This document shows positions 10,501-19,500 of a DNA stretch of 64,000 bases, in pieces. Source of the stretch: Astropecten irregularis (taxonomy: Eukaryota; Echinodermata; Asteroidea; Paxillosida; Astropectinidae); assembly GCA_963971285.1 (NCBI GenBank), contig OZ020259.1:2356001-2420000 (forward strand). The letters run 5' to 3'. How positions within the stretch are numbered: position 1 is the first letter of the stretch; each line of letters starts with the position of its first letter. Made by a program: the position numbers and the translations under genes. Below the pieces are notes generated by a model. That model did no database searches and had not been told where the DNA came from. It saw nothing but the letters and a program-made list of their open reading frames with translations.

Positions 10501-13500
10501 CCTGGTGGTTGTCAGTAAAGACAGCAAGATGCTTTCCAGGAATCTGGGCTCGTGAGTCTTCGATGATCTTGATATTTCCTAGCAGAAGTTTGTAAAGTGG
10601 TCTTTGGAAGATGAAGTGGCCTGATTTGATAAATTTAGAGGTTGCTCCAAGACTCAAGAGTGGTCCCCACCTCCTTGGGAGGAAGCTCTTGCGAAGAGAG
10701 TGGCTGGGTGAAGGCTTGTCCTCAGGAATGGCAGTCTTCCTGTGGACCTGTGGAGTTTGTGGAATGTTCCGCAGAAGAGCAAGATTTGATCAAAAATTTA
10801 GAGGATGCTGTGAGACTCAAGAGTAGTCCCCACCTCTTTGGGAGAAAGCTCTTGAGAAGAGAGAGAGTTGGAGGAAGGGTGGTCCTCTGCAATGGCAACC
10901 TTTCTGTGGAGCTGTGGAGTTTGTGAAATGTTCCGCAGAAGAGCAAGCTGCTCATTTCATAAATTCTGGGAGTGTTTTAAGATTCAGATTGGTCTCTCTG
11001 GCTTTTGAAAACAGTTTCAAAGTACAAGGATGAAGTTTTGTCTTCTGCAATGGCAGTCTCCTTCTGAATCTGTTAAGTAGCCATCTCTTGACCCGTGGAG
11101 GCAGTCGGCTTCTCCCGTTTCGTTAACCGATGTGTGGGTATAGTTTAAACCATACATTTCAGTTCTGACCTAATCTTGTGTCTTCTCTGTCTCTTTTGTC
11201 TATCAGAGCTGGACAGCAGTTAGTCATGGACACAGTCACAGTCTACGACATCCAGAATAAATTTATCGGTATATTAAATTTAATAAATTTAAAAGTTTCT
11301 CTTTTCTTTTCAATGTTAAAGTAATAAACTGCTGCAACCTGCTCATCAGCCAAAATAATGACCTGAAAGATATAAAATGTTTAGAGTTTATAGGTGGGCC
11401 AAATGTTTCGATCCTTGCAGGATCTTTCTCAAAGGCTAAAATCCTTTTTAATATAACATATTGGGTGGGGGTTGGTCAAAGATAATTTACAGCTTTTTAG
11501 TGAAATCATCTAATAAACATTTCCATATCTCTTTCTCTTTTGCTCCTAGCTTATTTAGCCCCTGTACCTGAAGTACTGGACGTGTTTCAAGAGTGGGGAT
11601 CAATCTACGTTCTAGGCGGAGACAGAAAGGTGACAGAGCATCAGTCACTCTTGTATTCTTAACCAAATTCTTTTTTTTGTCTGTCTAATTTTCTGCTGAG
11701 GCATATTATCAGATTTGAATGAAAAATTACAGGATTTTTTTTAATGAACGGTTGAAAGTGTGAATTCAGCCTGTGGTATCTCTGCCATCACAGCTCTCTG
11801 TTAAAATCTTGGACAGCCCAGCATATTCTTTGAAGTTTCAAGCCCAGCATACACCCTCTGTGTCCATGAAACACCTCAAACATTTTCCATAGAGCTTCTC
11901 AAGTTCTTAGCTTTAGTTATCGAAACCACTTGTCTTGTAAAGTTCCCCAACACTTTAATATTTCCTAAGGAACTGTGCATCTCAACTTTTGAGACTGAAG
12001 TTGTAGTCTTCCTTCTCTCTTTGCTTTGCAGCTCTACCATCTTCAGGAGAAGGACACTCAGACCAAGCTGGAGATTCTCTTCAAGAAGAATCTCTACAGT
12101 CTTGCCATCAAGTAAGGTTCTGCATCCTAGGGATGTGCTGTACGTTTGCTCAAAAAGTAGATTGTTTTGCCCTTATATTTCAGTTGTAGAAATAGTCGTC
12201 ATTTACTGTGAGGAAACGAACGAGTTGATCTTGGAAGGAAAGTTTGCTGAGACACTATGGAACTCTTTTCTAGAAAGTGTGGTTCTGTAAAGAACCGGTG
12301 AGAAAATAATCTTGACGCTCCGGCCAGTATACTCTGGCCGTCCTCACCCTTCCTTCAAATCTCACTATAAGAGTTGATCTTTGTTAACGTTGGTTTGTGG
12401 TTGTATATCTCTGCAGTCTTGCTAAAAGCCAGCACTACGACTACGACGGGCTCATCGACATCTTCACTCAGTATGGAGACCACTTGTACAGCAAGGGGGA
12501 CCACGATGGCGCCATTTCACAATACATACGCACTATCGGCCATTTGGAACCTTCGTATGTCATCAGGAAGGTGGGTTGTTAATTAGTAACCCTAATCCTC
12601 TAGGTATCGTGTGGCTAGGCACCTTCTCCAATCTGCTAAAGTCTAACACATTCCAGTACACCTATAACATCTACTGCTAGCCCGCAGGAAGGAAACACAC
12701 AGATGTGACCTCTTGATCCGAGTTTGACATTTTTCAGTCTCCAAATGACACAGCATTTTGAATAGGGCAGAGTCACTTCACATGCAACTGTGAAATTTGG
12801 ACAAAATTATACCACAAAGAATTCTTGAAAATCCTGAACAGCAGCGAAAAACAACAGCAATAACAACAAAAACTCGCATTGAAAAGAAAACGGAAAAACT
12901 GACTGGAGTGGGATTTGAACTAGCGACCTCTGGAATACCGTACTGGCGCTCCTACCAAGCAAGCTATATATCCAGCCCTATGTTGGTGGTGTCCCTAATA
13001 GTCAATTACCTTTGTAACGTTTGGCAGTCAGAAACTTGTGTTGGAAATATTGAATGTATGTGCCTTCTCCTCTGGTTCGACAGTTCTTAGATGCGCAAAG
13101 AATCCACAATTTGACGGCCTACCTACAAGCTCTCCACAAACAATCTCTAGCCAACGAAGACCACACAACCCTTCTCCTCAACTGCTACACCAAGCTGAAG
13201 GACAACAATAAGCTGGATGAGTTTATAATGGTGAGTTTCCATGGCAACCAAAACATATAATTTACAAACATACGTCAGAACAAATTTTTGAAAAGCCATG
13301 AGCAACAGTGGCAAATATGTTGAAAAAACTTCAACATTTCTGTTAACATTTTCAAATTTTGTTTAAAAGATTTGGGCAAACTAGTTGAAAATATCTTGAA
13401 AATTTATTTAAAAACTCCTTAAAAGATTATGAAAACAAAAGAAAACGATTAAAACAAAGCTACAATAAGGAACAGAAACAAGTGAAGAAAACAGGTTTTT

Positions 13501-16500
13501 TGAGGCATATTCTTTACAAATCTTGAAAGGAAATATTAAAAAAAACTTGTAATTACTTTTGTGATTGCCTTTTTTAACAGACTAAAGACAAAGAGGTTGA
13601 TTTTGACGTGGAGACGGCTATAAAGGTTTGTCGTCAGGCTGGTTACTACCGCCACGCCCTGTTCCTGGCCGAGAAGCACGGCCAGCACGACTGGTACTTG
13701 AAGGTTCAACTTGAAGATATCAAGGATTACCAGAGGGCTCTGACCTACATCGCTAAGCTGGAGTTCTTTGAGGTATAAAAGACGACAGTGCGACCCACGA
13801 AGTGGGATTCACACAACATTCTGGTGTTGAAATTCAACACCCAATAGATCCCCCTGAAGTGAAGAGATTTGTTCAGCTATTACCTTGTTGCCCAAATTGG
13901 TTTTTGCTCAAACAAAAATTGGGTTCCATTCAACGGGCCATTTCCCAAACCTCGGCTCCGGCTCCATTTCGTGCATCCATTCTGAAATAACGGGTATCAA
14001 AACAGAGGCTTTTGGCTGTGGTTTGGGAGTAGATTCTCTGGTTTGAAAAAGAAAACAGAGCTTCAGCTTCAATGAAAAACCACAACCTATATTTTCAGTA
14101 TGGATGACAGAGACGAAGCCAGAGCCTGAGCCAGAGTCGAGGTTTGGAAAAGGCTCCAAGTATTTGTACAATGATATGACTTGCTTTATACAAAGTGTAT
14201 TTCATAACCAAATGAAAATCTTGTTGCACTTATACTATTTTGCCTGATCATTTGGCCAAAATGATCACCCCTGGGGTCAATTTCACCAAACTCATCTTGA
14301 CTTATATCAGTCGTATGACTTATGATGCATTGCAGCCCTACATTGGTTACGATGTGTTATGCTTCGTAACTTGAGGTACGATCGATCAACGATCAATTAT
14401 GAAATTGACTCCAGAATCCATCTCTGGTCCTAGTGGAGAGAACGATCTTACCATTTCTGATGAGAGATCGTCATCACACAGAAAGAAAGAGAGATATTTA
14501 TACAATTTCATTTTTTGGTGGTTTGGTTGCACAGGCTATGGACAACATGAAGAAATACGGCAAGACACTGATGAGCGAGGTTCCTAAGGATACGACCGAT
14601 CTACTCAAGATTCTCTGCACGGACTACAAACCCAGCGACAGTAAGTTCAGGCAAATTCATCCATTCCTAACGGTTGGAAATCTGGGGAATTCGACTCCAT
14701 AAGTCACTTATGGGTCTAGTTTCCTGACTTGATTTGGCCACAAAGAATTGAGTACCATTTGTGAATACCTCTGACTAAAATGAAGTCACAGGCTGTGTCC
14801 AAAACGGCTTTCCAGAGCTAAGGCTACGTCTATTTTACATGCCACTAGTTCACTATTACATGTCACTAGTTCACTATTACATGTCCCTAGTTCACTATTA
14901 CATGTCACTGGTTTACTATTACATGTCACTAGTTCACTATTACATGTCCCTAGTTCACTATTACATGTCACTGGTTTACCATTACATGTCACTAGTTCAC
15001 TAATACATGTCCCTAGTTCACTATTACATGTCACTAGTTCACTATTACATGTCCCTAGTTCACTATTACATGTCACTAGTTCACTATAACATGTCACTGG
15101 TTTACTATTACATGTCACTGGTTTACTATTACATGTCACTAGTTCACTATTACATGTCACTAGTTCATTATTACATGCCACTAGTTCACTATTACATGTC
15201 GCTAGATCACTATTACATGTCTCTGGTTTACTATTACATGCCACTAGTTCACTATTACATGTCACTAGATCACTATTACATGTCTCTGGTTTACTATTAC
15301 ATGTCATTAGTGTACTATTACATTTCACTGTTTTCCTTTGATATTAAATTACATTTCATTTCATTGATTACTTTGATATTCACCTTTTTTCCACCCAGTC
15401 GCCAATTTCCTTCAAGTTGGAGAGGAAGATGGTAAAAAAACAGGACCATAATTTGCATATGAATGTTGTCGAATTAGTGAATGGTATCTGTCTTTGAACT
15501 TTGCATATCATTTGCATATTTGCATATAATTAGCTTGTAGAATGACATTGGGCAGATGATTTGCATGATGTATGATTTTGTTTTGTCTTGTTGAATATTT
15601 GTTGGGCTTTTGGTATGAAGTCTTGGAAGTTTGGGGAAGTTTGGCGTGTCGTACTCAAGATCTCGTGGTCAGTCTATAGATTGTGGGTTCGAGTCCAGCC
15701 ATGGGCTATTGGTGCTTGCATTCTTGGGCAAGACGCTTTGTCACATATTGCTTCTCTTCACCCAGGAATAAATGGGTACCTGCGAGGGTAGAGATGACTT
15801 TGTGGTTTGATTAGCCTCTGTGCACCGAATACAATAGCTGGGGCTGTATACTCCCCAGGAAGTTGAGATGGTTTCAGGAATGTTAATGTAACCCAATGTC
15901 CAGGGACAATTTGCGCTTTATAGAAACACAGTGTTAAGCACTATAAAAATCTAATTTGTTATTGTTATGGTTTTCTGTTGGATTGAGTAATGCGTGCCCA
16001 TTTTTTTTAGATCACCCCATCCCAGCATGTGGTTCGTGGTTGCACGTAGCTTGCATGCATTTCTAACTTCAGGAAAAAGGGAAATTTTTTTTAGAAATTG
16101 CGTGGATTTTTCACTCGGGCTTTGATCGTTTTCGTTTGCAGCTAGCAGATTCTTGAAATCGTTCCGTTAGTGATACTTGTTGTTGATCGTGAATCTTGTT
16201 TCCTCTTCGAAATTCAGTCCGTAACAAATGTCAGATTTGATCGTAAAGTTTGTTGCTGTTTGCTTTCCGCCTTCTCGCAGAGCCACTGATCGACTCCAGC
16301 ATGCTTTCGGGGGAGATCATACCTTCCGTTCAGAGGGCCAACGCCGAGGAATTCATCCACATCTTCGTCAACAACTCCCATCAACTCATGGAGTTTCTTG
16401 AGCACATGGTCAGGGTGAGTCTCAAAACTTTGGTTAGAGCTTCTGGTTTTGAATCCAAGAGTGTAGAAGAGACATTTTATTTGGTGGAAGAACGATATTT

Positions 16501-19500
16501 CGGTGTCAGAGTGGGGCAATTTTCTCGCTGCTGTCTCAAAGGCTGCTCAGAGTTAGGAGGGCTTGACGTTTTGATCTTAGAAGGATCTTTCTCAAAGGCT
16601 GCTCAGAGTTTGGACGGCCTGACATTTCGGTCCTAGCAGGATCTTTCTCAAAGGTTGCTCGGAGTTAGGAGAGCCTGACGTTTCACTCCTAGCAGGATCT
16701 TTCTCAAAGGCTGCTCAGAGTTAGGAGGGCCTGACGTTTGGATCCTAGCAGGATCTTTCTCAAAGGCTGCTCAGAGTTAAGAGGGCCTGACGTTTCGATC
16801 CGAGGAGGATCTTTCTCAAAGGCTGCATGCTCAGAGTTAAGAGGGCCTGAGGTTTCGATCCTAGCAGGATCTTCCTCAGAGACTGCTCAGAGTTAGGAGG
16901 GCCTGACGTTTCGTTCCTAGCAGGATCTTTCTTAAAGGCTGCTCAGAGTTAGGAGGGCCTGACGTTTCGATCCTAGCAGGATCCTCCTCAAAGACTAAAA
17001 TAATTTGCCAATTTGAAATGTTACAGGTGCAGCCGGATTCCTCCCACTTGATCTACAACACCGTGCTGGAGCTCTACCTGCATGACATGGCCCATGAAGG
17101 AGAGAAACGCAATCGTCTAGAGCTTCATCGTAAGGCCATGGACCTGCTACAGACATCCGACGTGAGTCCCCCATCAGTCAAAAAAGCATCCCAGTAGCCC
17201 AAAATCCTTGCTATAAATCCCTTCACGGATAGACAGAAAGTATGCTATGACAAGAAATACATCGTGGAACAGTTTGAGCTAAAATCCCATAGGCCGACTC
17301 TCTGCGAAATGGTCTATGCTTTCCATACCCAAATCTTGACGCTTCTTTATGCCAACGTTTTCCTTCTTCATCTGATTCTCAAATCTGTCAGCTTCTTTGT
17401 GTTTAACCTTCTTGTATCATTCTCCTCAGGCCTTGTATGATATAGACCAGGCCCTCGTTCTCTGTCAGATGCACAACTTCAAGCAGGGAATCCTCTTCCT
17501 CTACGAGAAGTCCAAACTGTAAGCATGAACGATATTTCTTCATCCAAGAACCTTAAAATGAATTCCACATTTTGTATAGTTTATAATTGAGTTGTGCCAA
17601 TCTTTACGATGGGTTGTGTCTACCTTTGTGATGATAGTGATGGGCAGATGGGCACTCCAAATTGTCTTATCTGTCAGATTTTTGTCGGATCTTCGAGCCA
17701 GTGGCCTAATTTTTGTTTGATAGATGTTCCGATTCAATCTTAGAGTTAGTAGAAGAAGCTATTTGAGTCAGTGTTGTCTGACGTCCATGAAGAATTTCAG
17801 TATGCAGTGCTCATCTACGTTGGTGAAGGGCAAGCCAAATTCGCATAAGAAACTAAGAAATTAGCTGGCTTTATTCTTCAAAACTGCAAACAGAATCTTA
17901 GTGACGTTTTTTTAATACGTTCTTTGTTGACAGGTACCAGCAGATTCTGCACTATCACATGGAAAACAATGAGTACAATCAGGTCATCGATACTTGCAAG
18001 AGACATGGGTAAGGAATCCTGGGTTTATGACCAGTCATTTCTGACTGTCCAGCGGCCATGTTGACCGGAAGGCAGTGAGTCACTCAACTCGGTCCCTCTT
18101 GGCCTGATGAGCCACTAAATTCCATCAGGATTCCAATCAATCAGTGGGAGCATGCTCCATTACTTCGGTCAAACTCGGTCACATGCGCTACGTAATACAC
18201 GTGGTGTTGCTAAGGTGGGTGGGGCTTTAGAGCAAAGCCGGAATGGTCTGTTGCACAAAACCTGAACGTTCCTTGTTTCACTTTCTTCAGAATCTAGAAC
18301 CTTGCATCTCAAAAAACTTTCCTGGGTTAAGGCCAAGACAAGACAGGATATGGTGTATACTGGTAATAAATCTGGTTTTACCCTGGCTTTACAGCACCCA
18401 GGACCCCAACTTGTGGGTACAGACCCTGTCCTACTTTGCCCGCAAGGAGGAGAATTGCAAGCAGTACATTGTGGAGGTCCTGTCCCAGATCGATCGCTAC
18501 AACCTCCTCCCTCCCCTCATGGTCATCCAGACCCTGGCGCACAACTCCTCGGCGACACTCTCTGTAGTCAAGGTAACTATTGCTATGATGACCTGGGGTC
18601 GATTTCACCAAACTCATCATAACTTAATATCAGTCATAAGACTTATGATATATTGATCAAATCCAATTTGATCAAGGAAGACTTTTCATGCTGAAGCAAA
18701 TTTGGTGCTTAATAAGCAGCTCTATGAAGTTGGCCATCTGGTTGTATTTTAAGTTTGGATGCGTTTCTCTGTTCGCAGGACTACATCATCCGGAGGCTTC
18801 AGCAGGAGAATGACCAGATTGCAGAGGACGAGAGACTAGTGAAGCAGTACCGAGAGGAAACGGAGAAGATGAGGATACAGATGGAAGAGATGAAGACAAG
18901 GTAGGGGAAGATTGTCGGCAGGTTTGTCTTGATGGCTTCTAGGATGATGGAGGTGGATGTGTGAGTGGATTGCTGGCAGGGTATAAAGTTGGCTGGCAGT
19001 TGTAGGTTTGGCTAGAGCCCTAGTTGGCTGTCTTTCCAGGTAGTCATTGATTTTGTGGGTGACAGGTCGTCTGGATGGCTTCCAGGATGATGGCCTAGCT
19101 GGCTTTCCTTTGTGGCAGATTACTTGGTCTGTAGGTTGGCCTGGATGGCTGGCTTGCTTGTGAACTGGCTCCCCTGGCCTTCTGGCTTGTGGGCCGGCTC
19201 CCTGTTAGCTGAGTGCCCGGCATCCTGAGCTATCTGCCTGCCCGACCATCATGTGGGAGCCAAAGCAAGGCAATGCCACCCGGGGCAGGAGGTATCTCAC
19301 CTTCTTGGACCAGCTGAAGGGAGAAGATACCGGCCTGACTAATGCCGAAGAGCTGCACTCCTGCATGCTAGATCGGGATGTCTGGAAGGCAATGATTCGT
19401 GGTTTGGCTTGTGACGTCGCTCCGGGGGTCCCGACATAGTAGTAGTAGTTAGCCGAGTTGCTATCAAACACCGGCATGATGTCTGATCGTTGTCATATTT

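Noticed and set aside
14786-15435. Open frames of 180 (minus) and 142 (plus) codons with heptapeptide repeats
   Set aside because: Both come from the 21-bp minisatellite, whose unit length is a multiple of three. There is no splice context and no homology, and the region lies inside a VPS11 intron.
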